Positions 35,338-43,979 of a DNA stretch of 64,000 bases are shown here, one piece after another. Made by a program: the position numbers and the translations under genes. Where the stretch lies: contig NZ_JABEKX010000004.1 of assembly GCF_013407595.1 (NCBI RefSeq), positions 1 through 64,000 on the forward strand. The letters are read 5' to 3'. Each line of letters opens with the position of its first letter. Within the stretch, counting starts at the first letter, position 1. The notes under the pieces are model-generated. The model was given only the letters and a program-made list of their open reading frames with translations. It made no database searches and was not told the DNA's origin. Source of the stretch: Lacticaseibacillus absianus (GTDB lineage Bacteria > Bacillota > Bacilli > Lactobacillales > Lactobacillaceae).

Positions 35338-37137
35338 ATGGTAGCACAATTGGCACGACAAGACGCCCCGGTGGCGTTGACTTGGAATTTGACGGATCTG
35401 TTCGCGGATGCGGCGGCCTTTGAAGCGGGGATCGCAGACCTTGCCCGCCAAGACGCGGCGCTCGTGGCCGCGCAGGACGAGTTCACGACGGACGCGGCGC
35501 ATTTTTACGCGGTCGTGCGCGATCGCTATGTGGCGGAGAATCTGCTGGAGCGGCTCTATGTTTATGCCGAGCTATCGACTAGCCAGGATCAGACCGACGC
35601 GGCGGCGCAGCAACTACAGGCACATGTACAGCAAGCGCTGAGCGACCACGAGGCGGCCCTGGCCTGGCTGGATCCGGCGATCATCGCGTTGCCTGACGCG
35701 CAGCTTGCGGCGTTCAAGTCGGCCATGCCCGAGTTGACCCCTTACGCGCATCAGCTAGACGTGATCCGGGCGCAGCGCGGCCACGTCTTGGCCCCCGATC
35801 AAGAAGCCTTGTTGGCCCAGTTAGGGCAGAGCCTGAACGCGGCTGGTACGATCCAAGCGACGCTGGATGATGCGGATCTGACGTTCGGCCAAATCGATTG
35901 GCAGGGGCAACAGACGCTGACCAAGGGGTTGCTGGGCCAGGTCTACACGCGTGCGCCACGCCCGGTTCGCGCGCAGGCCGCAGAACAGTTCAGCACGAGT
36001 TACGTCGATCATCGCTACACGTTCGCCCAAACGCTCAATGCGCACGTGCACACCCAAAACGCGCTGGCGCAGCTGCGCCACTATTCGTCGGCTCGGGAGA
36101 TGGATCTGAGTCAAAACCAGCTGCCAGAGGCGGTCTACGACACGTTACTGGCGCGCACGCACGCCCACCTGGACCTTCTGCACCGCTTCTACGGGCTGTA
36201 CAAGCGGGTGCTCAAGGTCGATCCGATGTACAGTTACGACACCAAGATGCCGCTGAGTGGGGCAGAGCCACCGCTAGCACCGGATTACGAGGCATCTAAG
36301 GCAATTGCATTGCAAGCCTTGGCCCCGCTGGGCGCTGATTACCTGGCGCACCTGCAAGACGAGTTCGATCACCGGTGGATCGATGTGCTCGAAACGCGCG
36401 GGAAGACTTCCGGCGGTTTTCAGACCGGTGCGTACGGGACACATCCGTACATCCTCCTCAATTGGGCGGATACCTACCGCGACATGAGCACGCTGGTCCA
36501 CGAGTCTGGGCATGCAATGCAGACCGTATACAGCGATGCGCACCAGGACTACTGGAATGCCGGTTACCCGATCTTCACCGCGGAGGTCGCCTCGACAACC
36601 AACGAGAGCCTGCTGAACGCCTACTTGCTCGAACAATATAAGGATGACCGGGAAAAGACGATCTTCCTGCTGACCGAAAGCGTTGCGGATTTTGTCGGGA
36701 CGGTGTACCGTCAGGCGCAATTCGCCGAGTTCGAGCAGTACATGTACGAGACCGAGGCTGGTGGAACCCCGCTGACCCCAGATACGCTGACGCCGAAGTG
36801 GACCGAGCTTGCGCACACCTACCTCGGCCCGGACGTGGCCGACTCACCCTGGCCGAGCGCCGGCTGGGCGCAGCTCCCACACTTCTTCTATAACTACTAC
36901 ATGTACCAGTACGCGACAAGCAAGGCGATCGCGACGAGCTTCGCCCACCGGATCCTGACGGAAGGGGCGCCAGCCGTGGCGGCGTACAAGACCTTCTTGA
37001 GCGCCGGGGCCAGCGACACACCGGTCAACATCCTGAAGGCTGCCGGCGTCGATGTGACCGGGCCGGATTATCTGGATGAAGCCTTCGCCCAGTTCGAGAC
37101 GCAACTCAATGCGCTGGCCGCGTTGCTGACGGTTTGA
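35338..37137 (+). CDS. pepF: Oligoendopeptidase F, M3B
   Basis: A 599-residue cytoplasmic zinc metallopeptidase of usual length. The zinc motif HESGH lies near residue 388 (LVHESGHAMQT) and the third ligand in FTAEVASTTNE near 415; YYMYQYATSKAIA near 525 is typical. It degrades peptides of 7-17 residues. AAGGAGG is upstream. Forty bases separate it from the peptide symporter, so the two may be one operon. Confidence 0.95.
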   Translation: MVAQLARQDAPVALTWNLTDLFADAAAFEAGIADLARQDAALVAAQDEFTTDAAHFYAVVRDRYVAENLLERLYVYAELSTSQDQTDAAAQQLQAHVQQALSDHEAALAWLDPAIIALPDAQLAAFKSAMPELTPYAHQLDVIRAQRGHVLAPDQEALLAQLGQSLNAAGTIQATLDDADLTFGQIDWQGQQTLTKGLLGQVYTRAPRPVRAQAAEQFSTSYVDHRYTFAQTLNAHVHTQNALAQLRHYSSAREMDLSQNQLPEAVYDTLLARTHAHLDLLHRFYGLYKRVLKVDPMYSYDTKMPLSGAEPPLAPDYEASKAIALQALAPLGADYLAHLQDEFDHRWIDVLETRGKTSGGFQTGAYGTHPYILLNWADTYRDMSTLVHESGHAMQTVYSDAHQDYWNAGYPIFTAEVASTTNESLLNAYLLEQYKDDREKTIFLLTESVADFVGTVYRQAQFAEFEQYMYETEAGGTPLTPDTLTPKWTELAHTYLGPDVADSPWPSAGWAQLPHFFYNYYMYQYATSKAIATSFAHRILTEGAPAVAAYKTFLSAGASDTPVNILKAAGVDVTGPDYLDEAFAQFETQLNALAALLTV

Positions 37138-37182
37138 GGCGACCGGACGTACAATCGGAACCAAATAAACACAAAATCGAAC

Positions 37183-37220
37183 AAAAAAGCGTTTACAAAT
37201 CCATTGACGGTTGGTACACT
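37183..37220 (+). promoter_or_regulatory. lac promoter with overlapping cre site
   Basis: -35 TTTACA (37192-37197), 17 bp, -10 TACACT (37215-37220). AAAAAAGCGTTTACA (37183-37197) matches the cre consensus with two mismatches in its left half and lies on the -35, so CcpA would block the promoter. Confidence 0.7.
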
Positions 37221-37247
37221 ACAAGTGTCGAAAGAAATATCGAATGT

Positions 37248-37321
37248 GGATTGTGACTATTGAATTAGGCAAGACCGCAGGCTGCGACGCCATCACTGGC
37301 GCGTGGTTTGTGGTTTTTTTA
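37248..37321 (+). promoter_or_regulatory. RAT antiterminator and terminator of the lac operon
   Basis: The stretch 37248-37276 begins GGATTGTGACTATTG and ends GGCAAGACC, the classic ribonucleic antiterminator of BglG/LicT proteins. It overlaps the 5' arm of a terminator (CGCCA/TGGCG core, then TTTTTTT at 37314-37320). The first gene downstream encodes a LicT-type protein, so lactose induction by antitermination is expected as in L. casei. Confidence 0.88.
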
Positions 37322-37342
37322 TTTCCCTAGGAGGTGGATCGA

Positions 37343-38206
37343 ATGCTCAAAATCGCCCAAGTCTTCAACAACAACGTGGCGCTGGTTGATCTGGACAATC
37401 ACCGACAGGCTGTTGCGAAGGGGAAGGGGATCGCTTTCCAGAAGCAACGTGGCGATTCGATCGTACCGCAGCAGGTCGAGAAGCTCTTTTACCTTGAGAC
37501 GGAGACCTCGCGGAAGAACTTGTATTTCCTCTTGAAAGATATTCCGATCGACGTGGTGACGACCACATACGAGATCATCGACATTGCGCAGCGCAAGTAC
37601 CACCTCAGTGTGCTGGATTATATCTACATCACACTGGGCGACCACCTTTACGGTGCCTATCAGCGCCTTCGGGACGGTGATTATGTCGACAGCATGGTCC
37701 CGGATTTTCACACGCAGTACCCGGCGGAATACGCCGTCGCCCGCGAGGCACTGACGGTCATTGAACACGACCTCGGTGTGCGCTTCCCGGATTCCGAGGT
37801 CAAAAACATCGCGCTGCACTTCATCAACGCGACCGGCCAAAGTGCCGCGGAGCAGCCGTTCGATGCGCCTAGCTCGGCCACGATCAGTCGACTGGTCCAA
37901 ACCGTGTTGCACCGCCACGGGATCCTGCGTTCCACGAGTAACAGCAATTATTATGACCGCTTCATGATCCATCTGCAGTATCTGATCGACCGGTTGCAGC
38001 GCGCCGACCAGGCTGCGGTGACGATCACCCCGACCGTCGCGATGGAGCTGGGCGAGACCTATCCGCGCTCTTACGCGATCGCATCGGAGATCTTCAACGA
38101 GATCAAGGACAATCTATATCCAGAACTGAGTGCAGACGAGCGCCTGTATTTCATCATTCACATCCAGCGGCTGATCAACGAAGCACCGGCTGCGGATGGG
38201 CACTGA
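37343..38206 (+). CDS. lacT: BglG/LicT-type antiterminator LacT
   Basis: A 287-residue RNA-binding antiterminator. Residues 1-56 form the CAT domain (IAQVFNNNVALVDL, KGIAFQKQRGD), followed by two PTS-regulated PRD domains (about 65-170 and 172-287) with conserved histidines (LGDHLY; VKNIALHFINATG; RLYFIIHIQRL). It binds the RAT just upstream when dephosphorylated by the lactose PTS. ATG 37343 is eight bases after AGGAGG. Confidence 0.93.
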   Translation: MLKIAQVFNNNVALVDLDNHRQAVAKGKGIAFQKQRGDSIVPQQVEKLFYLETETSRKNLYFLLKDIPIDVVTTTYEIIDIAQRKYHLSVLDYIYITLGDHLYGAYQRLRDGDYVDSMVPDFHTQYPAEYAVAREALTVIEHDLGVRFPDSEVKNIALHFINATGQSAAEQPFDAPSSATISRLVQTVLHRHGILRSTSNSNYYDRFMIHLQYLIDRLQRADQAAVTITPTVAMELGETYPRSYAIASEIFNEIKDNLYPELSADERLYFIIHIQRLINEAPAADGH

Positions 38207-38261
38207 GCCTGCATCCCCTCGACCGCTTGGCCGAAGGATAACCAATTAGGAGGATCGATCA

Positions 38262-39956
38262 ATGAACAAAGTGTTTGATAAGCTCAAGCCGGCGTTCGAA
38301 GCCATTGCCGCTAACAAGTATGTGTCGGCGGTGCGTGACGGCTTCATCGCCTGCATGCCGATCATCATCTTCTCCAGTCTCTTCATGATGGTCGCTTATG
38401 TGCCGAATGCGTGGGGCTTCTACTGGCCGGACAATGTCACCAACACGCTGATGGTGGCCTATAACTACTCGATGGGGCTGCTCGCCCTGTTCGTGGCCGG
38501 CACGACCGCCAAGAACCTGACCGACAGCAAGAACCTTGACCTGCCGAAAACGAACCAGATCAACCCGGTCGCGGTGATCATCGCGTCCGAGATCGCCTTC
38601 ATCATTTTGTCGATCTTACCACTGAAGACCGGCGTCGACCTGACTTACCTCGGGACGCAGGGGTTGATCTGCGCCTACATCGTCGGGTTGATCGTTCCAA
38701 ACATCTACTATCTCTGCATCAAGAACAACGTGACGATCAAGTTACCGCCACAGGTGCCCGGTAACATCGCGCAGTCGTTCAAGGACCTGATCCCGCTGGG
38801 GCTGTCGGTCACCGTTTTCTGGCTGTTCGGCTTCCTGTTCAAGGCCGCGACCGGCACCGTCGTTCCGGCCTGGATCATTCAGGTCCTGTCGCCGGTCTTC
38901 AGTGCCAGCGACTCTTACGTCGGACTGTGTCTCATCGCGGGTGCGATGGCGTTCTTCTGGTTCTGCGGGGTACAGGGCCCATCGATCGTTTCGCCTGCCG
39001 TGATGCCGATCATGATCGCCAACACGGCGGCTAACCTGGCGCAGTACCAAGCCGGTGAGCACGTCTCTCACGTGCTGGCCCAAAACGCGATGGACTATGT
39101 CATGAACTTCGGCGGCACCGGGTCGACTTTCGTCATCGCCTACGTGCTGGTAATGGCGGCGAAGTCCGCGCAGCTCAAGGCGATCGGGAAGGCGGCTATT
39201 GTCCCGGCGTCCTTCTCCGTCAATGAGCCGGTCCTCTTCGGGCTACCGATCATCATGAACCCGATCTTCTTCGTGCCGTTCCTGCTCACCCCGATGGTCA
39301 ACATTGCGTTGTTCAAGTTCTTCGTGACCACGCTGGGCATGAACAGTATGATGTATTACCTGCCGTGGACCGTTCCAGCACCGATCGGGATCATCGCGTC
39401 TACCGGCTTCGCCCCACTGTCGTTCGTGTTTGTCGGGGCCATCATCGTCCTCGATGTCTTGATCTTCCTGCCATTCTTCCACCAGTACGATAAGCAGCTG
39501 GTCGCGGAAGAGCGTGCTAAGGAAGCAGCGCTGATCGCCGATGGCGCGGTGGTCGGCGGAGTCACGTCTGAGGCCGAAGCGACCCCTGACGCCCCAGCGG
39601 CTCCAGTCGCTGACGGTGTGCACGGGGAAGACTACTTCAAGCAAAACGAGGTGGCCGTGCTGGTCCTGTGCGCCGGCGGCGGAACCTCGGGGATCTTGGC
39701 GAACGCGCTGAACAAACTAGCGAAGGCGCGCGGGTTGAAGTTGTCTGCGACCGCCCGAGCGTACGGCCAGGACATGGACCTGATCCAGAACATGGATATG
39801 GTCATTCTGGCCCCGCAGATGGAAAGTATGAAGGGCAACCTGGAAAAGATCACCGCGAAGTACGGAGTCAAGCTCGTCACGACGACTGGCCGGCAGTATA
39901 TTGAGCTGACCAACAACGGGGATATGGCCCTGAACTTCGTCGAATCGAATCTGTAA
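38262..39956 (+). CDS. lacE: Lactose-specific PTS IICB
   Basis: A 564-residue fusion. IIC (1-430) has VSAVRDGFIACMPIIIFSSLF, FCGVQGPSIVSPAVMP and VNEPVLFGLPIIMNP; an acidic Ala-rich linker (about 430-460) joins IIB (465-564), whose phosphocysteine lies in VLVLCAGGGTSG. It imports and phosphorylates lactose or another beta-galactoside. AGGAGG precedes the ATG. The operon order lacT-lacE-lacG-lacF is that of the L. casei group. Confidence 0.94.
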   Translation: MNKVFDKLKPAFEAIAANKYVSAVRDGFIACMPIIIFSSLFMMVAYVPNAWGFYWPDNVTNTLMVAYNYSMGLLALFVAGTTAKNLTDSKNLDLPKTNQINPVAVIIASEIAFIILSILPLKTGVDLTYLGTQGLICAYIVGLIVPNIYYLCIKNNVTIKLPPQVPGNIAQSFKDLIPLGLSVTVFWLFGFLFKAATGTVVPAWIIQVLSPVFSASDSYVGLCLIAGAMAFFWFCGVQGPSIVSPAVMPIMIANTAANLAQYQAGEHVSHVLAQNAMDYVMNFGGTGSTFVIAYVLVMAAKSAQLKAIGKAAIVPASFSVNEPVLFGLPIIMNPIFFVPFLLTPMVNIALFKFFVTTLGMNSMMYYLPWTVPAPIGIIASTGFAPLSFVFVGAIIVLDVLIFLPFFHQYDKQLVAEERAKEAALIADGAVVGGVTSEAEATPDAPAAPVADGVHGEDYFKQNEVAVLVLCAGGGTSGILANALNKLAKARGLKLSATARAYGQDMDLIQNMDMVILAPQMESMKGNLEKITAKYGVKLVTTTGRQYIELTNNGDMALNFVESNL

Positions 39957-39979
39957 CAAGCATTGAGGAGGGAACAAAC

Positions 39980-41404
39980 GTGAGTCATAGATTACCGAAG
40001 GACTTCATCATGGGTGGCGCAACGGCGGCCTATCAGGTCGAAGGCGCCACGCAAGTCGATGGCAAGGGCCAGGTGCTCTGGGATCCATACCTGGCCGCAC
40101 AAGGGCGCTTCAGTCCGGATCCGGCGGCGGATTTTTATCACCGTTACGAGACGGACCTGGCGCTGTCGGAGCAGTACGGGGTGCAGGCGGTGCGGCTCTC
40201 GATCGCCTGGTCGCGGCTTTTTCCGACCGGCGACGGGCCAGTTGAGCCACGCGGCGTCGACTATTACCACCAGGTGTTTGCGGCATGCCGCAAACACCAC
40301 GTCGAGCCGTTCGTCACGCTGCATCACTTCGACACGCCGCTGACCCTGCAGGCCGCAGGCGGCTGGCTCAGCCAACGGATGCTTGATGCCTTCGTCAAGT
40401 ACGCTGAGTTCTGCTTCAAGGAGTTCCCGGAGGTCAAGTACTGGATCACGATCAACGAGCCGACATCTATGGCGATCCAGCAGTACAGCAGAGGGACGTT
40501 CCCGCCCGGTGAGACAGGCCGCTTCGATAAGACGTTCCAGGCTGAACACAACCAGAACGTTGTGCATGCACGCATCGTCAACGCCTATAAGCGGCTGCAC
40601 CTCGGCGGCCAGATCGGGGTCGTTCACGCGTTGCAGACCGTCTACCCGTACAGTGATGATCCGGCTGACGTGCACGCAGCGGCGCTGCAGGACGCGTACG
40701 AGAACCGGCTTTACCTGGATGGCACGCTTGCTGGTGCTTACGCGCCGGAGACACTCGCTTTGGTGCAAGAGATCTTGGCGGCTAACGGTCAGCCGATGTT
40801 CAAGACGACCCCTGAAGAGCTCGACGCCCTCGACTTGGCGGCACACCAGCAGGACTTCGTCGGCGTGAACAACTACTTCAGCAAGTGGTTGCGCGCGTAC
40901 GACGGGGCGAGTGAGATGCACCACAACGGGACCGGTGCGAAGGGGACTTCAGTTGCACGGCTGCACGGGATCGGCGAGGAGAAGCTGCCGGCAGGGATCG
41001 AGACGACGGATTGGGATTGGCCGATCTACCCGCAGGGGATGCATGATATCCTGATGCGCATCCACGACCAGTACCCGCTGGTGCCGGCGATCTACGTGAC
41101 GGAAAACGGCATCGGGCTGAAGGAGACACTGCCGGATGGTGCAACACCGGCGACAGTGATCGCGGATCCGAAGCGGATCGATTACCTCAAGCAGTACCTG
41201 GATGCGGTCGCCACGGCGATCGATGACGGTGCCAATGTGCGCGGGTACTTCGTCTGGTCCCTGCAGGATCAATTCTCATGGACCAACGGCTACAGCAAAC
41301 GGTACGGCTTGTTCTTTATCGACTTCGCGACTCAGGCGCGTTACGTGAAGCAAAGCGCGCACTGGTTCAAGCAAGTCAGTGACACACATGTGATCCCGGA
41401 CTGA
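39980..41404 (+). CDS. lacG: 6-phospho-beta-galactosidase, GH1
   Basis: A 474-residue GH1 enzyme. The start is a GTG with GAGGAGGG upstream. DFIMGGATAAYQVEG at the N-terminus, acid/base ITINEPTSM near residue 160 and nucleophile YVTENGIG near 375 are as in LacG, and the neighbouring lacE supports the galacto-specificity. It splits lactose 6-phosphate to glucose and galactose 6-phosphate. Genes of the tagatose pathway are not in this window. Confidence 0.94.
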   Translation: MSHRLPKDFIMGGATAAYQVEGATQVDGKGQVLWDPYLAAQGRFSPDPAADFYHRYETDLALSEQYGVQAVRLSIAWSRLFPTGDGPVEPRGVDYYHQVFAACRKHHVEPFVTLHHFDTPLTLQAAGGWLSQRMLDAFVKYAEFCFKEFPEVKYWITINEPTSMAIQQYSRGTFPPGETGRFDKTFQAEHNQNVVHARIVNAYKRLHLGGQIGVVHALQTVYPYSDDPADVHAAALQDAYENRLYLDGTLAGAYAPETLALVQEILAANGQPMFKTTPEELDALDLAAHQQDFVGVNNYFSKWLRAYDGASEMHHNGTGAKGTSVARLHGIGEEKLPAGIETTDWDWPIYPQGMHDILMRIHDQYPLVPAIYVTENGIGLKETLPDGATPATVIADPKRIDYLKQYLDAVATAIDDGANVRGYFVWSLQDQFSWTNGYSKRYGLFFIDFATQARYVKQSAHWFKQVSDTHVIPD

Positions 41405-41511
41405 ACCGGCATTTGGCGCCGAACAGCACCGGTAGCGCGAGTTGACCGTGTCAGCATGAGGACCGGGCGACCCGTTCGCAGCATCGCACCACAATAATCG
41501 GAGGTATACGG

Positions 41512-41844
41512 ATGGCAACTAAAGAAGAGATTTCGATGGTCGGGTTTGCACTGGTGGCATACGCGGGCGATGCCCGCACCGCCGCCTTGCACGCCCTCGA
41601 TGCAGCGGAGGCCGGTGAGTTCGAGAAGGCCGCAGCTTTGCTGGAGGAAGCGCAACGCGATATCAACGACGCGCACAACCAGCAGACCAAGATCCTCAGC
41701 GAGGAGGCCGGTGGCGCTAACATGGACGTGACGTTCATCATGGTGCACGGGCAAGACACGTTGATGACCACGATGCTCTTGATCGATGAGACCCGCTATC
41801 TGATCCGCCTGCTCAAGCGGGTCAAGGCACTCGAAGACAAGTGA
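41512..41844 (+). CDS. lacF: Lactose-specific PTS IIA
   Basis: A 110-residue helical IIA of usual length. ISMVGFALVAYAGDARTAALHALDAAEAGEF at the start and the phosphohistidine in MVHGQDTLMT near residue 82 identify it. It passes phosphate from HPr to LacE. CGGAGG precedes the ATG, 107 bases after lacG. It may also serve the IIC proteins at 20.9 and 49.8 kb, which lack their own IIA. Confidence 0.95.
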   Translation: MATKEEISMVGFALVAYAGDARTAALHALDAAEAGEFEKAAALLEEAQRDINDAHNQQTKILSEEAGGANMDVTFIMVHGQDTLMTTMLLIDETRYLIRLLKRVKALEDK

Positions 41845-41860
41845 CCGAAGGAGGCCTGCG

Positions 41861-42037
41861 ATGTCAAAGCTACTGATGCTGTTCGGGGCGCTGTGCTTGA
41901 TCGGAGTCAGCCTCGCTGTGATCCGGCCGCGTGGGGTGCGTCGGGCTAAACAACGGCCCTATTCCGGCGGGGACTTGGCCTCGCTGGCTGCGGCTGCGGT
42001 CATCACGACCGCAATCTTGCTCTATAAGTTTGGCTGA
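41861..42037 (+). CDS. Small two-helix membrane protein
   Basis: A 58-residue protein, starting at an ATG with AAGGAGG only 16 bases after lacF. Two hydrophobic segments (LLMLFGALCLIGVSLAVI; LASLAAAAVITTAILLY) flank a basic loop RGVRRAKQR. No family recognised. It ends just before the operon terminator, so it is co-transcribed with lacTEGF. Confidence 0.7.
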   Translation: MSKLLMLFGALCLIGVSLAVIRPRGVRRAKQRPYSGGDLASLAAAAVITTAILLYKFG

Positions 42038-42048
42038 AATACGTAAGT

Positions 42049-42080
42049 GGGGGCCGTGACGATCGTCACGGCCCCCTGTT
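42049..42080 (+). terminator. Terminator of the lac operon
   Basis: Perfect 12-bp stem GGGGGCCGTGAC / GTCACGGCCCCC with a GATC loop, then TGTTTGTG. The following 235 bases up to the first Zur-like site hold no supported gene. Confidence 0.85.
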
Positions 42081-42315
42081 TGTGTGCTCGGTGAAGCCCA
42101 GTTGCGTGGCAGGCCCAAGACCGGCGCGGACCGCTTGCGACGCACGAGCCTACGGGCCAAGTGTGATGGCGCGCTGAGCACCGCGGCCTGATCAGTGGGG
42201 AAGGGCGACTGGTCAGCGTCCAAAGCACCCTTGGTCGCAGCGCCGCTGATCAGGCCGCTGTTTCGGGGCACGCCTTGACCCCAAGGGGCGCGCGTGCTAT
42301 TCTTGAACATTATTT

Positions 42316-42334
42316 AACCGAAATGATTACGATT
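42316..42334. promoter_or_regulatory. Zur-like box 1
   Basis: On the minus strand AATCGTAATCATTTCGGTT: a perfect left half-site and a right half with two mismatches to AATCGTAA-N3-TTACGATT. It ends nine bases upstream of the -35. Confidence 0.6.
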
Positions 42335-42343
42335 AAGTTGGGC

Positions 42344-42371
42344 TTGACAGCGGGGCCAAAGCTGGTAAGAT
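42344..42371 (+). promoter_or_regulatory. Promoter of the zinc operon
   Basis: TTGACA (42344-42349), 16-bp spacer, TAAGAT (42366-42371), flanked on both sides by Zur-like boxes. Confidence 0.75.
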
Positions 42372-42381
42372 ATTAATTGTT

Positions 42382-42400
42382 AATCGTAATGGTTACGATT
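42382..42400. promoter_or_regulatory. Zur-like box 2
   Basis: AATCGTAATGGTTACGATT, a perfect palindrome with a three-base centre, in the region of the transcription start. It closely matches the Zur box known from Bacillus. Confidence 0.85.
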
Positions 42401-42424
42401 TAATCCAAAACATGGGGGAACATT

Positions 42425-43312
42425 ATGAAGTTGACACATTGGCTTGCTGGGGCCGTGCTAGCGCTTGGGGCCGCGCTAACCCTAAGTGGCTGTTCGACGC
42501 ATGCGGCATCAAACAAACTGACCGTCGTCTCGAGCGTGGATTTTTACGGGGAAGTCGCCAAGGCGGTCGTCGGGGACTACGGGACGGTGACCAGCGTCAT
42601 CGATAACCCGGACATCGACCCGCACGACTATGAGCCGACCACGGCGGTCGCCAAGACCGTCGCCCGGGCGAATGTCGTGATCGTCAATGGTGGCGGCTAC
42701 GATTCTTGGATGGATAAGCTGGTCGGGGCCGATAGCGGCACAGTCAAGGTGGTATCGGCGGCCAAGGTGGTCGGGATCCGTGACGGGGAGAACGAGCACG
42801 TCTGGTATAAGCCCGAAGTGATGCCCAAGATGGCGCGCGCGCTGGCGAAGCAGTTCGGGGCGCTGGACCCCAAGCACCGCGCAGCCTACACCGCTAACGC
42901 AACGGCGTACATCAAGAAGTTACAGCCGCTGACGGCGCAGATCGCGCGCCTCAAGGCGAAGGCCGCGGGACAAGCGGTGGCGGTATCCGAGCCGGTCTTC
43001 AGCAACGCCCTGAGTGCGCTGGGTTACCGGATCATCAACCCGCATTTCGCCGCTGCGGTCGAGGAGAGCACGGACCCGAGCCCTAAGGATATCCGTGAGC
43101 TGACGGCCGCGATCAAGCACAAGCAGATCGCCTTTTTCGTCCAAAATGTCCAGGTCGAAAGCAAGGTCGTCAGCAACATCGTCGCGCAAGTCCGCGCCGC
43201 CGGGATCCCGGTCCTGAAGGTGACCGAGACCATGCCGGCCAAGCAGACGTACACGAGTTGGATGATGAGCCAGTACGCCCAACTCGAGAAGATCCAGAAC
43301 ACCCAAAAGTAA
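42425..43312 (+). CDS. Zinc (metal) ABC transporter binding lipoprotein
   Basis: A 295-residue cluster-9 binding protein. The lipobox LSGC is near residue 23. Ligand histidines are seen in DIDPHDYEP and NEHVWYKP; the third position reads [16 protein letters not shown], with Glu where many ZnuA proteins have His. There is no His-rich loop. It has no permease or ATPase partner in the operon, so it must use one elsewhere. Zur-like boxes frame its promoter, so it should be made when zinc is scarce. GGGGGAAC precedes the ATG. Confidence 0.87.
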   Translation: MKLTHWLAGAVLALGAALTLSGCSTHAASNKLTVVSSVDFYGEVAKAVVGDYGTVTSVIDNPDIDPHDYEPTTAVAKTVARANVVIVNGGGYDSWMDKLVGADSGTVKVVSAAKVVGIRDGENEHVWYKPEVMPKMARALAKQFGALDPKHRAAYTANATAYIKKLQPLTAQIARLKAKAAGQAVAVSEPVFSNALSALGYRIINPHFAAAVEESTDPSPKDIRELTAAIKHKQIAFFVQNVQVESKVVSNIVAQVRAAGIPVLKVTETMPAKQTYTSWMMSQYAQLEKIQNTQK

Positions 43313-43323
43313 AGGAGAAACAG

Positions 43324-43593
43324 ATGGCAAAAACCGCTAAGATCGAAAAAGCCAAGCGCCAGCAGGCCTTGGTCCTCAAATACGCCGCCAAGCGCGCCGC
43401 GCTCAAGGCGGCGGGTGACTACGCTGGTCTCGCACAGCTGCCTCGCGATTCCAGTCCGGTGCGCTTGCACCATCGCGACCAGCTGGATGGCCGGCCGCAC
43501 GCCTATATGCGCAAGTTCGGCCTGTCGCGCTTGAACTTCCGCCAGCTCGCCCACGCCGGCCAGATCCCCGGCGTCAAAAAGGCCAGCTGGTGA
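43324..43593 (+). CDS. rpsN: 30S ribosomal protein S14, zinc-independent form
   Basis: An 89-residue S14 ([19 protein letters not shown] at the start; [31 protein letters not shown]; ending [18 protein letters not shown]). It contains no cysteine, so it is the C-minus paralogue that replaces the zinc-ribbon S14 during zinc starvation, freeing zinc. It lies 11 bases after the zinc-binding protein gene with AAAGGAG, under the same Zur-like control. Confidence 0.95.
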   Translation: MAKTAKIEKAKRQQALVLKYAAKRAALKAAGDYAGLAQLPRDSSPVRLHHRDQLDGRPHAYMRKFGLSRLNFRQLAHAGQIPGVKKASW

Positions 43594-43614
43594 TCCCCGA
43601 AGGAGGAGACTCAG

Positions 43615-43737
43615 ATGACCCAGACCAAGACTGTGACCGTCGCGACAGCGCGGCGTGAGATGAAGAGCCCGAACATCAAGACCCGCAAACGCGCCTTGCG
43701 AACGATCAAGGCCGCTAAGCGGCAGGGCAAAGCTTAG
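43615..43737 (+). CDS. Small basic protein, putative metal-homeostasis family
   Basis: A 40-residue, strongly basic protein (ATARREMKSPNIKTRKRAL, ending AAKRQGKA) with AAGGAGGAG before its ATG, 21 bases after S14. I recall very similar small proteins with the SPNIKTRKRA core in lactic acid bacteria annotated as putative metal homeostasis proteins; no function has been shown to my knowledge. As the third gene of a zinc-starvation operon it may act on the ribosome or RNA. Confidence 0.7.
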   Translation: MTQTKTVTVATARREMKSPNIKTRKRALRTIKAAKRQGKA

Positions 43738-43803
43738 GCAATGACTGATCAGCTGGCTTTTTGGCCCGGCGCGCACTGCGCCCGACCGGGGTAACACAAG
43801 CCG

Positions 43804-43872
43804 GACAAGCGTGGCCCCTAGCAAAACTTGAATGAAGGTTTTGCTAGGGGCTACGCGTATATTCTGGGCTAG
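43804..43872 (+). repeat. Dispersed palindromic element, copy B
   Basis: GCGTGGCCCCTAGCAAAAC (from 43809) pairs with GTTTTGCTAGGGGCTACGC (to 43856) apart from one mismatch, followed by the family tail TATATTCTGGGCTAG. It shares arm, loop and tail with copies near 28.8 and 59.3 kb and lies between the zinc operon and the cardiolipin synthase gene. Confidence 0.75.
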
Positions 43873-43979
43873 TCCCACGTCTATCTCAGCCCCTTCGGCG
43901 TCTCGGCGCCTATTGTTGCGACGCGCCCACTGCGGTACATTAGACGGGGGGAACTGGGTAGTAGAAGGAGACCAACAGG

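Noticed and set aside
42022-42310. Short minus-strand frames between the lac terminator and the Zur-like boxes
   Set aside because: No ribosome site, Arg/Pro/His-rich composition and no domain; treated as non-coding.
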